This document shows positions 21,831 to 33,012 of a stretch of DNA of 64,000 nucleotides, piece by piece. Source of the stretch: Isoetes taiwanensis (taxonomy: Eukaryota; Streptophyta; Lycopodiopsida; Isoetales; Isoetaceae); the NCBI GenBank assembly GCA_021234155.1, contig JAJEKV010000025.1:2001995-2065994 (forward strand), in the 5' to 3' direction. The notes under the pieces are model-generated. The model was given only the letters and a program-made list of their open reading frames with translations. It made no database searches and was not told where the DNA came from. The position numbers and the translations under genes were made by a program. Positions within the stretch are counted from its first letter, which is position 1, and every line of letters begins with the position of its first letter.

Positions 21831-22622
21831 GTGGCTCGCATCGGTGGTAGCATCACAAACATGAGACCGAGTGTTCAATCGAAAATCCTCTTCACAATTT
21901 CGAAGATTTTCACCAAAAACAAGATTCCAATTGTCGGTTGGTCCGAATTGACTATTGGCCTCACCTTCATCCGAAAAATGAGGTTAACTTGTTAGCTATC
22001 ATAATTTGCAAGCAATTGATCGCAATTCAAGATATTACCATTATAAGAACTGAAAATAAATTCCCCTCACTATTTGCGGTTCTTTTCGCCAAATAGGAAG
22101 AAAAGAATTATCTCATTCTCCACAACAGACAATTTTGAACCGACCGAGAAAATTATCTGCCAAAGCGGAGTATAAGCATAAAATTTCCTCCGATTGTTTG
22201 TTCCAAATTCAGATCACGCTTATGAAATCTTTAGCATCAAAAGTGACACTATGCTTGAAGCGATTGGAGAAATCTTTCCTCCCAATTCATGGTAAATTCA
22301 AGAAAGAAAGCACATCAATTCAAACAAGATAAACCGTGGAAGCCCGCCATTCTATCTCAATTGCCCGCCAATCTTTCAAACCGACTCAAAATTGAAGCCA
22401 TGATTCTCCAAAGATCAAATTCGGGATCGATGAGATGGATTGATGAGATGGCTTGAGGATTCCGGATTGCTGAGATGGCCTGCTGATCAACCGTTCCGGA
22501 TGATGGGAAGGAAATTGGCGGGTGATCAGCAACCGTGACGGGCCTTGAAAAATAGGTGACGGGCATGAAGAAATTCGATGAAGGGCAAAAAGCACCACGC
22601 CAGCACCAATGTCGCGACATGC

Positions 22623-22640
22623 TTTTTTGTGTACCACTAA
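22623..22640 (-). repeat. Right terminal inverted repeat of the transposon
   Basis: ttttttgtgtaccactaa, the complement of the left end at 15742-15759 with a single mismatch. Confidence 0.7.
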
Positions 22641-23161
22641 CAAAAAATTACCCATAATAACTTTACTAAAAATAGCTACCTTCAGTTTTCTTGTATGATA
22701 GCTCATGATAATAATTGTCTTTCACATTTGTAGTGTAAGGCTTCATTACATTTAATTTTTGCCACGTCTATACATGAAGATAGTTGGATACAGAATTTTA
22801 TTTAAGATTTAATTTAATATGTATCATGTAACACAATACTTATTATCGTTTATAGGTTGCCTCTAGATTTTTCAGGGTCATTGGATCGTGGTATATCTCG
22901 TAGGATATATCTTGTAGAAGCATACAGTCCATCCTTTTTGAATTCAAGGTGGGGCCAAACAACATTTTTTTTGACCCGATGAGGTCAATGGAGATTAAAA
23001 AAACCAATTCAATGGTTGTCAACCGTTCGATATATCAGTGCACTACACTTCTTCAAACCATAGATAGAATAGAGCCTGGGGATTCATACCACAACAAGAT
23101 GCCAATGCTCTAGCCTTACCTCAATCATCAAATAACCAAAATTGCATACACGGAAGGTTAA

Positions 23162-23223
23162 TGATGGGAGTAATCATTGTGATGCGATAAGTTCAGCGCA
23201 TCAGAGTGATTACTATACCATCC
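23162..23223. repeat. Imperfect hairpin
   Basis: gatgggagtaatcattgtga..tgcg pairs with cgca..tcagagtgattactataccatc around a ~10-nt loop, with a 2-nt bulge and a few mismatches. The arm of about 25 nt falls within the size of plant miRNA stems but is short for a typical precursor. Confidence 0.5.
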
Positions 23224-25078
23224 ATAAGCAGAATTGACTTCGTATAACAATTTGCAAAAGAAAACAAGCACAAGTTATTGAGCCTGGAGAGTTGAAGCCC
23301 AACAAGATGCCCATGCTCATTCGGATATAGCAGCAATCCCAGAGCAGGAATAACTGCTATACCGAGCCCAAAATGCCAAACCACAATACTCAAATCCATT
23401 GTACGATCTTCAATTCAAGAAACCTGCACCAAGTCAAAAACCATATCTAAATCATCCTCATTTTACATAACTAGCACTATACACAGCAACAACATGTATG
23501 CGACAATCACTAAAACCAGAAGAGCTCATACACAAATACAAAAGGGAAACTCATGTTCACAAGTTCATGGACAAACTCATATCGCTCGTTCATGGGCAGA
23601 GCGGTATGCGTATGCCTAATTACAGCATCAACCTGACGGATTTTTCTGGATTAATAAGACCTTGACAAGACTCATGTGAGACCTCAAAGTGTACAACTTT
23701 GAAACTGGCACATCCGATTGCTCGCATTCCACATTAGACATGGCTGCCTCAATAGCATCACATACTGGCATTAGCAAGACTTTGCGCATGCATCCCGTTT
23801 AACTGCAACTGCCCCTGCCAAACACCTTTTGTCACAAATGACAGACAAAGAATCATAGAAACTTTTAGGGACATCTTGACCTGAGAGCCCAACATCACAC
23901 TGACGTGAATTGCTCCACAATCCTGTCCCAAACTAGTCCTACCACAGGAACCACCGTTTTAAAGAGAACTCAGAGATGAAGGAACAAACCCAGCAACCCC
24001 TTCCTTGCAGCCTTCCTTGTACCTTAAGTGCTGCCGAAGGAAGAAGAACCCAAGACAATGAATCCTTGTTGTGCTTACAATGCAAGCACAAAAACTCTGA
24101 AAAGAAATTCTGACACTTGCAAGGAAAAGAAGAATCTGGAAGCAACAACCTGCAGCAACGCATGCAGAATCCCACGCGCCATAGAAAACCAAGCCCGAAA
24201 CCTACAAACTCCAAAATAATACAACTTCAATTTCGTATATCGGAGGTCCAACATCAGCTTTATACATATTTGCATACGAATGCATAGAAAATCCATGCAG
24301 TCATATGGTATAAATGTAAGGTTTCGTATTTCGAGCAAGTTATAGGAAAAACAAATGGAGATAGTGTGGGAAATGTCATCGTACTATCACCATAAGAAAG
24401 TTGCCCACATGTATTATGTGAAAAGGCCTTTGTAGCTACCTCCTTGTTATCAACTTGTTGAAACTCAGTTTATAGGATGTTGCCCGGCTATAGAGTTTAA
24501 TGAGAGTATAGTTAATTACACGAAATTATCATTACGGGTTTGATTCCAAAACATATAGGTTTACCTGGTTATGTTTTATGGTGTTGCCTTATCTTCCTAT
24601 ACTTATAAGATAGAGAAATATTGTTTCTAATTCCATCGAGTTGCCACTTTTTAGTAAGATTGATTTAACTGAGCTACAAGAAGGTTTGCTGCAATTCTAG
24701 CATGCTCAATGTGCCATGCCACGTGAAAATTTCGAATCCATCATGGGAAAAATCAGAAAGCCATTAAAGCATGAAAAATATGAGGGAAATGTTGTACTCT
24801 GGAATAATTTTTGCATAGAAGAAGTCCCTCCCACATTCTGCTTCAATTTCCTAGACCATAAATACATGGAAATGAAATTATTCAATTTAAGCAAGCAATA
24901 ATTTTTGTTGCTCTTGCCCGTCTACCCCCGTTACAACATTTCCTTTAATTCTAGCATGTCACATGAGTGTCCATGTCAGCCGAGTGGATCTTAATATTTA
25001 GAAAGCCAGGGTTTAGAAAACTAGAGATTCTAAAGAAATTAAGCTCAGACTTCCTTGATGTGGTGGAGAGTTCATACA

Positions 25079-25303
25079 GAAACCAGATATGTTCGGAATA
25101 CGGTGGACAGCCTTGAGGCTAAAGACCCTTGGCCAAAAGGTGAGGATCTTACCTCATTTTCATTATGTCGGCGTAACCAGATATTCGGAAAGCATTATGA
25201 ATATTCAGGTATTGATTATGTCATTTTCAGGAACCAGATATGGTCGGAATACCGTGGAGGGATCACTTGACGTGGAAAGCCCTTGGCCAAAAGATGTGGA
25301 TCT
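25079..25303. repeat. Diverged tandem duplication, about 152-bp offset
   Basis: 'aaccagatatgttcggaata' with '..acccttggccaaaaggtgag' at 25081-25146 recurs as 'aaccagatatggtcggaata' with '..gcccttggccaaaagatgtg' at 25233-25296. A third partial copy (aaccagatattcgga) lies at about 25177. No protein family is recognised. Confidence 0.7.
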
Positions 25304-26644
25304 TGTAGGGCAACGCTTTAGAACGTCATGTTGGAGTCTCCGGAGAGGTAAGCATGCTGAAGCACATGGATTCAGTAAGTGAGTTTCTACAAGGGCTTGC
25401 TTGCTTCCTATAGATCTGATAAGAGTTGCCAATACTAGTTTTTGGTTGCACATTTTTGTGATCTATCTCGCTCCAGTACCTCTATAGAGCAAATATACAT
25501 GACCAAAATGAAATTAGAAGGGAACAAAACAACTAATCCACATCCTCACTAGAGAGTCTTCACAAAACACGGAAACTAGTTTCTCACTTCCCATGCGATC
25601 TAGAAATCATACACTTATAATGAACCATAGACGCGCACATAAAAAAGTCCTGAGCAAATTAGCCACTCTTAATGAATGAAAAACACAAGACCGGCACATA
25701 GGTGAGGCAGAAAGGTAAGAAACCATTCAATTGCAAGGTTTGAGGACTAAGCTTATGGCACGAACAACCCAATGGCATCAAGGACTTTGCACCACACTAG
25801 CATGCCCCAATGCTTAGCAACTAGCATTGTTGCAATCTATACTGCTAGAAAAAATAAACAATAGTGAGTGAGCTTTTAATCGAGTAGTTTGTCTTGCGGA
25901 TTTTGGGATATGCATCAGAATATTTTAAAATCCAGAGGGCAACAATACAAAATACATGAAGGTTACTTAATTCTCAATTTTTTTTTTCCTATATGTCAGT
26001 AAGGATCCACCTTTATTACAATGGCATGCAGACATTAATATAGTAGACATATACTTGGAACTGTCCTTTCTTGAAAGATTGGCATCATTCATATTAACAC
26101 CATCATAAATGCATCGACAATGTAGAAGCAACTGTATAGGTCTTCCAACTAGCGTCGTGTATATAGACATTGCAAAAATGAAATGAAGTGAAGCTTTGTA
26201 CCACTCATTTGTACCATTCATTATGACAGAAGCTGGCAGTCCTTAAAAAACGGAGTAAACTCATTAAGCTTCTAAGATAAACGTACATAGTTTACCAAAA
26301 AGTGAGCTCGTTTGGCACATTGATTGGGCCAAGCTTGGGAAATCATGGCAAAAATTCATAATCCCCTTGACTTCGAGGACATTTCTGCTAACTCCTTTGC
26401 TACCCAGGTTAATTTTTAGTTATAAGCAAGCTTTTTGCTCTCGTTGAAAAAAATGCATATACCTGACGGTCCTCTCTCTGAACTATTCAAGATTCCTGCC
26501 CTTGACCTCTCTATTCATAAAATTAAGGCCAAATATAAAATGCCTGCTCATATAAGAAATCTCTATCTATCTTAACTAGCAATTTATTTATAGCTCTCTC
26601 ACACATATTTGCAGTCTCCAGAATACAGACCATGTACCTCCTTA

Positions 26645-28969
26645 TCATGTATTTACAGTGTCCAAGTATAATCGATGTACCATCTTATCTGTTAGATACG
26701 TGCGACAAGTAGGGCACTTTTTCTGTCTCTTGATCGCATTCCTAATGCAACCTTCATGGAAAACGTGGCCGCAAAACGTGGAATACATGTTTGTTATAGT
26801 TTCTAAGCAAATTGCACAAGTTGAAGAAACCATAAGAGGTCCAGAACCTTCATTCAGCTTCACTCTCTGCAAAAATAATAAAATGACAAAATCAAGATAC
26901 AGAAAACAAGTGCTTGCAAGCTATGCATTCTTTACCTTTGCCTTAGAGGATTCATTGTTATCTACAATATCTGAAGTCGCCAAATCAATAAGAGTGGAGG
27001 GATTTTCTGTCAACCTGGCCATAAGGTTGCATCTTGAAGATGGACGTGCATCTTCAACTTCATTCCAAGTCATATCAATAAGTCTCGGTGAAGTTTCAGT
27101 CATACGGTTGCATCTTGGAGTCGAATGTACATCTGCAACTCGATGCATGGAGGGGTAACGATAATGTTCTAAAATACTCTTCTCAATAATTTAAGAATGC
27201 CAATCAGTCAGCCAGATACAAGCCGTCAGTCACAAGGTATAGGCTCTTTGCATAACACCGAGAGTGCTTGCTGACATATTTCCTCCTCCCCATCTAGCAG
27301 GGGTGTTAGTATTATAAAAATGCGGGGATCTCCATGCATGCAAGGGCAGGCAGCAAAAAGCCAGTAAGAGGGTCCCTCCTGTCGATTTCATAAATCAAAG
27401 CAGCAATTAAAGATGTAAAAGACATTGATGGCAAAAACATGCATCCAGGGGAAATAGAGATCAGCCAGAAACAAAGGTGGATGCTATGAGCTCCTTGAAA
27501 TCAGACAAAGGATCCGCATCTGATGCTTTAGTCTTGCACCAGAAGGCATTTCATTTTGTGAATTGTCTCGAACTTTACACCAATCAAATCAAATCTTCAA
27601 AAGAAGGGTCAAAACCAGGAAAAACGGAGGATCACAATACACTAGATATACTTCTTTAGACAATCCAAGCAACATGGAGGTGATGCTCTAAAGAAGATCC
27701 TCACCATTATTACCTTCTACTGGGGGTAAAACTAAAGGATCACTAGCTTCAATCTGTATCACAAGCAAGAAATATTCATTTTCCAAAAGGAAACAAATGC
27801 CTTAAAAATAACTTCTTTCTACAAAAAAAACCTATTACCCCAATCATCTTCATTACACACCTCAATCCTAGGAGATGAGATTTTACGCAACTCCTGCACA
27901 ACTTCTTTGAAGCTACTTAATGGAAAAGTCCACATTCTGCAGGCCATACCCATATTAAGAAGAAAAGAAAAAAGGAAAAAGAAATAAAAGGCCATACCAG
28001 AACACATACCTCTTGTTAGTGTTCCAGAAACGGCCAGTCACCGATCTGCATGCGTCTCTAATTTTCTGAGAGGTTCTACTTATTGTTAGCTTCATGTAAT
28101 AAAAGCACACATTGAAAGCATACAAACAAGCTGCATGTGCTCCACTTTAGAATCTCACTTCATGATATGGATTTTGGGCACCAACTCGACCATCTTCTGC
28201 CACAAAAAGTAGCACTCTAATGCTTGAACAACTGGTATCAGCTCTATCATGGACACCAACAGCAGCATCAGCGGCAGCAGCAGTAGCACGAACATGATTG
28301 TCGCCAGGTGCAGAGTGTTGATGATAACCTTGCTCAGATGTCAGAGGTGGAATATGTTGCACCTGGTATGATGAGATCATATCAATGTTCATGCCTCGAA
28401 GATGTCTATTATGGAGACATTACCTGAACATTAGGAAGAACCCTTGAAACTCTTTCAACATCTTCGGCATGCTGTTTAGGAAAGATCCACACCCTAAAAA
28501 ACAATTAATCTCCCATTAATATCATAACATTTAGTCAATTGTTTTTTCAAAGACACATTAAACGCACCTACGTTTAGGGTCCCATTGATGGCCAGGAATA
28601 GTTTTAAACGCAGCAACCAGATTCTACACAAGAAAACAATCAGACATTCTGAAACAAACAACTTTATGGAGGTGCAAAGTTAATTCATACCTCGTCGAAT
28701 TTTGTTTCTGCTACGACTTTCTCCTGCCCTTCATAGAACAACTTGACAGGGATTCTAGGTTTGGGAGAAGCATATACGCTATTTCCTTGACATTGGCTAA
28801 ATTGCCTTTTTGCGGGAGAAAATGGCGAACCTTTTCCTGGAACAGATGAGCATGCCCGAGGGGTAGAATCATGTCGATCAGCTAACTTCTTTTTTGCCTC
28901 CATTTCTAGGTTTTCAAAATCTTCTTGAGAAAGATGGGAAACCCACTCGTCGTCGTCCTCTTCCAGCAT
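26645..28969 (-). CDS. Tandem HARP-like domains plus RING-H2 finger protein (nine exons, 399 aa), intact
   Basis: Exons by eye, 5' to 3': 28969-28691, 28623-28568, 28493-28424, 28362-28159, 28065-28010, 27936-27861, 27753-27714, 27132-26936 and 26866-26645. All are GT-AG and sum to exactly 1200 nt. The acidic start MLEEDDDEWVSHLSQEDFEN with EAKKKLADR resembles the N-terminus of plant SMARCAL1-type proteins. HARP-like domain 1 (about 72-133) has IPVKLFYEGQEKVV, LVAAFKTIPGHQWDPKRR and VWIFPKQHAEDV; domain 2 (about 182-243) has IRVLLFVAEDGRV, RFWNTNKR and MWTFPLSSFKEVVQEL. A Ser/Thr/Arg-rich linker with a degenerate internal repeat precedes the RING-H2 (C343, C346, C358, H360, H363, C366, C377, C380). 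In SMARCAL1 a SNF2 motor follows HARP; here it is absent. Exons 2 and 5 are 56 nt and exon 6 or its counterpart 76-79 nt in both paralogs, so the structures corroborate each other. A DNA-fork-directed E3 ligase is inferred. Confidence 0.85.
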
Positions 28970-29068
28970 GATCCGATTGGAAATGGGGTATTCTTAAGGA
29001 AGTTCATAAGCTCGAGGTAACGCTAGAATAGAATTTGCAAACATCACAACGGTAAAGCTTATATGCAA

Positions 29069-29170
29069 TTTAAATTCTTAAGGTGACACCCTATCATTTC
29101 CATGTCACGAAAATCTTAAACCCTAAAAAATATTTAAATTCTTAAGGTGACACCCTATCATTTCCATGTC
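29069..29170. repeat. 62-bp-offset repeat upstream of the minus-strand HARP-RING gene
   Basis: 'aaattcttaaggtgacaccc' plus 'tatcatttccatgtcac' occurs at about 29070-29106 and 29132-29168. It lies 100-200 bp upstream of the start at 28969, in the probable promoter or 5' leader. Confidence 0.8.
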
Positions 29171-30323
29171 ACCCTATGATTTGCTAACCATGGGATGAAA
29201 GTCAATAATACAGTCAATCAAAAGAGATGGGATAGAACTGTGGTTGATATAGTTGGTTAGTACATTTGTTACATATGATTTGGAAGGTTTTGGGCATGTA
29301 TTGTATGAATTTAGGTATGTGTTTGGGGCAAAAAAGAATCTTTCTTCCTCATGTAGGAATTTCTTCGGATGGGTCAGGCATGGCGCTTCCATGGTTCGAT
29401 GCGAGGCCCCTGAATAGAAGCTGCCCCATGCTTTTTTTAGCATGGGGAAACTGGATTGCTTGGCGATTCCGGCATTCTGTGAGACTATAAATCGTCTTCT
29501 TCGACACTGCTGCTGCCGAACCCATTAGGTGAGCCTCTTGCTTTTGTGCTTTGCGCGGACAGAATTTTCATTCTAAGGTTCAACAAATGAAAAGACAGGA
29601 TCCAAAAAAATGTAAATCAGCCCCGTCATATAGATATTACATAGCAAACGGCTATAAATATGGAAAAAAATCTTTACTTGCACTCGATTTTGCCCTGGGA
29701 GAAGATTTGCAACTGTAGTCCCAACAATAGCAGGATCAGCCTCATGGCGAGCAACCACACCTTTCTCACTGGCATGCATTAGAGCAGGAGCAAAAAGGCT
29801 CCTAGGAATTTGTCCTGTTTATTTCCACTTTTAGGTTTGGTAGCCAAATTCATTTTGCTTTGTTATTCCTGCAGTGAAGAAATAAGAAGGATCCCCGGCA
29901 TTTGTCTGTTCATTAGGATGGGCTGGAGTATGTGAGTACACAACAAGTCTTAACACCGATGAAGTACAGAATTTGCTTACAAACTAGTTGCTTGTACAGG
30001 AATTACTTGCTGAATTTAGGGGATGGTATACAGTTTACAGGTTTCTTGCATTGTATTTGCTTGCAAGTTGCAGGAGATGTTATATGATGGGGAATGTTGA
30101 GGATGTTCATAAATTCCCTGATTACTGCATTGATTGGAAATTATAAGAAGCAAGAAGTATTGTGAGAATGTTGTTTGGATGTTCATGTGGAAAACCAGAC
30201 TTTCTGCTTGCATGTTGTTGAGGCATTGGTTTGCCTGTGGAAGAATGCCTGTGCATGGGAGTAGCTCCATTGCTTGAATTTTCAAATTTGTGATTGCATG
30301 GGATAAGCTCCTGCCTTTTAAGG
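29171..30323. other. No supported gene
   Basis: Several short frames occur on both strands but none shows conserved motifs. At 29500-29530 a 'gctgctgccgaacccattag/gtgagcc' donor-like junction is visible without a convincing exon. Confidence 0.4.
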
Positions 30324-30380
30324 GCGAGCGGGCTGCTCGGAGCTGCACAATGCACAGGGGGTTCGACTCCCCCAGCTCGT
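30324..30380 (+). ncRNA. Possible miniature tRNA-like cloverleaf with a perfect T-arm
   Basis: 30357-30373 is ggggg-ttcgact-ccccc, a perfect 5-bp T-arm with a canonical loop; ggttcgactcc fits the Pol III B-box. Outside it, gcgagc (30324-30329) can pair with gctcgt (30375-30380) as a 6-bp acceptor-like stem with one G-U. Between lie ggct/agct with a 6-nt loop and tgca-caa-tgca, resembling small D and anticodon arms. The total is about 57 nt, far shorter than a tRNA, with no normal anticodon loop and no clear A box. Alternatives are a decayed tRNA, a SINE head, or chance. Confidence 0.3.
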
Positions 30381-31239
30381 GTCTTTCTTTCAACTACAGG
30401 TTGGCCTATAAGAAGCTGGTGGCAGTAGCCTTTTGGATGCAGCAGGGCATTGTTCCTCACCTGGACACTTGGCCATCCCAAGTGGTCCGAGTTAGATGGT
30501 GGGCCTTTCCGTGGTGATGCAGTTGACACGGGAGGGAAATTCCCCGTATTTGTACGATGGGAGCATCATATAGATTCTGGGAGCGTCACATTGGTTTCAG
30601 AGCATGATTTTGATAGACCAAATCATTCCACTGACCATAGTCTAACTCGTTAAGTTGGTTGGTTGTAGGGGACTTTGATTTAGGCTAAATTACCCCAATT
30701 CCATAGCTAATATGTGTGTTGGCTCAACTATGAGAGAGTTAAAGTAGTTAGGGATCAAGAAGTGAGCTATTGGGATCAAGGATGTTAAGTTTTGGGGGAG
30801 AACGAGGTCCCTTGTTTCCACAAGCCATAACTTTCTCTAGATAGCTCGAATGGAGGCGATTTTTGCATCAATGAGTCGGGAACAATCCGATTTACCAAGG
30901 GGCACGGGTATCTGGCATCAAGACAGCATTAAGTCGTGGGAGCATGGAGTGTGTGATCGGCAAAGCATCGACTTAGAATCTCAAAAGAAACGCGCATTTT
31001 CCCTATCATGCACTCGTATAAAAATGCGTATTTCTATCTTATAAATTTTTTTATTAAAAAAAAGGAATTGAAAAACTGTAAAAAAATTGATGGTTATTTT
31101 TTTCGTTCCCATCTCGTTTGTTTGCGCTTGCCGCCTCGCTCGTTTGCCATAGCCGCCGGAGAAGAGCTTGCTTTCCCATAACCTCACGCTTGGCTGTCGC
31201 CACTGCCACCATATCAGCACCCCCTTTTAAACCCCTTCC

Positions 31240-31575
31240 TATGCAAATGAATATGGCTCGTACCCGGGTTACATTAGTTACTGTAACCTCAGTGTTCATC
31301 AGATATTTGCTAAGCTCAGCGAGCAGTTTGTCGGCGACTCTGACAAAGTTGAGCTTCTTCTAGTCGAGCTCGTTCAACGGTTTGCTGCCGGACATAGGGT
31401 CCCCTATCCTATTTTCCATCTGTCGGAGTGCTTCCTACTGAAACTCAATGCACTAGGAGAACCCTATACATTGGAAGAGCAGCTCGACCAAGTCCTGATG
31501 CTGGTCAAGTTTTACCCTTCCTCGTGTGTGGATCCGGGCAGAGGCCGAAAGGATTATGGAGCTTGCCCGAAGTGA
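31240..31575 (+). other. Unrecognised open frame without a start codon
   Basis: A stop-free frame of about 110 codons contains AKLSEQFVGDSDKVELLLVE, LVQRFAAGHRVPYPIFHLSE and TLEEQLDQVLMLVKFYPSS. It is helical in character and more GC-rich than its surroundings, so it looks like real or former coding sequence, perhaps an exon or a retroelement gag piece. I do not recognise the family. The region 31080-31240 before it has Arg/Ala-rich frames that may be a 5' leader. Confidence 0.35.
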
Positions 31576-32608
31576 TGACACACGAGAGACAAAGAGGGCA
31601 TACCCAAAGGCCCCAGGTAGAGAGTACAGAAGCCAAAGGAATTGACATAGGAAGGATCCTCAACCATGCAAACCCCAAAACCACATTTCTGAGGTCATCA
31701 ATGTACGGTTTTGGCATCATACTTGCCAAGACCATACAAAAATATATTTAAGCCCTGCCCTTTTCTTTCAATTACAGAAGATCACCATGAATATGTCATG
31801 ATCGTATGATATATATGCGAGGCTGAAACTTGTAAGAAATTAACTGTTTTTTTTTCTCTCTCTCTCTCTTTAATGAATTTGGAACTTTATTACTCAAGGG
31901 AGACTCAAAACCTAGTGGAGAAGATATCTCGCAGAGCAAAACCATCCACCACATAAATACACAGAAAGGCAAACAATAAATACTACCAAGAATGCAACTG
32001 GCTATCAATAATTATGACTCTTAGAATAGCACTTCTAAATGATACTCTTGACATCATCATGAAAGGAACAACACTTATAAGGAATTACGGAAATGATGAG
32101 GGGAAAAGTGGACCATGTGCCAATTGTGGACCATGCAAAACGAATTAAATTTATCAATAGTGGATGGACCGGGATTTTTTATCTCAATCTCAACCATTGG
32201 GTGAAACAAATGAATTTAGTAATAACCATCCAATCTGGCTTTTCATAATTCTTTTTGTTTTTAGCTAATCCATTTGACGGGGCCAGTTGATTTTTATCCA
32301 TTAAAGCTTATGTGATACCTTACATAAAAATTGTTTTAGCAGCGTAATTTATATGTAAAAAATATTTTGCTTGCAGCTTTTCCTTGCCTCTTATACCTAG
32401 TTGGTCCACTACCCCTAGGTATATGTGCATGGCGATGTGTGTGTTTGCTTCGTGCCGACATAGGGTGAAGTGGGATGTAATATGTAGGTGGAATGGAGCG
32501 GGTAAATGTGATGGTGATAAGAGTTTGGTATTAATTGGTGGTTGCTATGGTAGTACTCATGAAACAGTGGAAGTGTGTTATATTGTAATTGGTAGTCAAC
32601 TTGATTAA
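31576..32608. other. Gene-poor stretch
   Basis: It includes a (CT)n run at about 31853-31870 and small frames without motifs. Confidence 0.4.
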
Positions 32609-32675
32609 AGAATAGAATAGAATAGTTTTTTTAACGTCCACGAAGACCAATAGGTCATGGGACCCAATAGGTCAT
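32609..32675 (-). mobile_element. Short LINE 3' end with (TTCTA)n tail
   Basis: On the plus strand agaatagaatagaatag is followed by tttttttaacgtccacgaag and accaataggtcatgggaccc, the complement of the LINE family 3' end. A possible target duplication is cttgatt (about 32600 and 32680). Confidence 0.7.
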
Positions 32676-33012
32676 GGTCTTGATTGGAAGTGAAGTGTGG
32701 TGAAATTTTGACATTTGCATTTTAACATGTATACCTAATAATTAGGAGTGGCATGTGCATGCATTGCACTCTTGTTTTTTGGGTTGATGTTGGATGATCT
32801 TGCAAGACATAAGAATCAAATTATATTGAGTCAAGTTTCATATTATAGGACCAAATCCTATTGTAGAAGTACATAAACATTGTTAGTGCCTCAAACGCAA
32901 TTGATAAATACATTAGACGCTAATCTATAGAAGCATCAAACATGATAAAAAAACAGCATAATCCTTTCATTGCTTGATTGAGAATAGATTTTGTCTCTTA
33001 AGCATGTACTTG

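Larger units (their letters stand above)
15742..22640. mobile_element. Candidate ~6.9-kb DNA transposon with two convergent genes
   Basis: The left end ttagtggtatacaaaaaa (15742-15759) and right end ttttttgtgtaccactaa (22623-22640) are inverted repeats matching at 17 of 18 positions. Between them, a plus-strand gene (16138-18248) and a minus-strand transposase-like gene (18486 to about 21830) converge, leaving a 240-bp gap. Subterminal regions on both sides carry GC-rich stretches unlike the AT-rich flanks. No convincing target-site duplication is visible beside the ends, which weakens the exact boundary call. Broken reading frames in both genes indicate a no longer autonomous copy. The superfamily is unresolved: the transposase motifs do not look like hAT, MULE, CACTA or piggyBac to me. 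Confidence 0.7.
22641..26644. other. 4-kb gene-poor stretch
   Basis: No frame has recognisable motifs. What can be seen is an imperfect hairpin at 23162-23223, a diverged 'gagcctgg.gattcatacc / gagttgaagcc..aacaagatgcccatgctc' pair at 23070 and 23279, and the duplicated block at 25079-25303. Confidence 0.5.

Noticed and set aside
15742-22640. CACTA-superfamily transposon
   Set aside because: The ends read TTAGTGG...CCACTAA, which is the reverse of CACTA ends, and the transposase words do not resemble TNP2 proteins.
23950-24230. Cys-rich minus-strand frame as a secreted peptide
   Set aside because: No conserved spacing or signal-peptide cleavage context, and overlapping frames look equally open.
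27661-27713. Premature TAG in the minus-strand HARP-RING gene (GEDLL followed by stop)
   Set aside because: A GTAATA donor at 27713 precedes it, and joining 27714 to the acceptor at 27132 keeps the frame, so the stop lies in the intron.
30340-30385. Plastid- or bacterial-type tmRNA 3' end (T-arm followed by cagctc)
   Set aside because: Only the T-arm and a few bases match. There is no matching 5' acceptor with GGGGxTG, no tag reading frame, and land-plant nuclear DNA is not expected to carry one.
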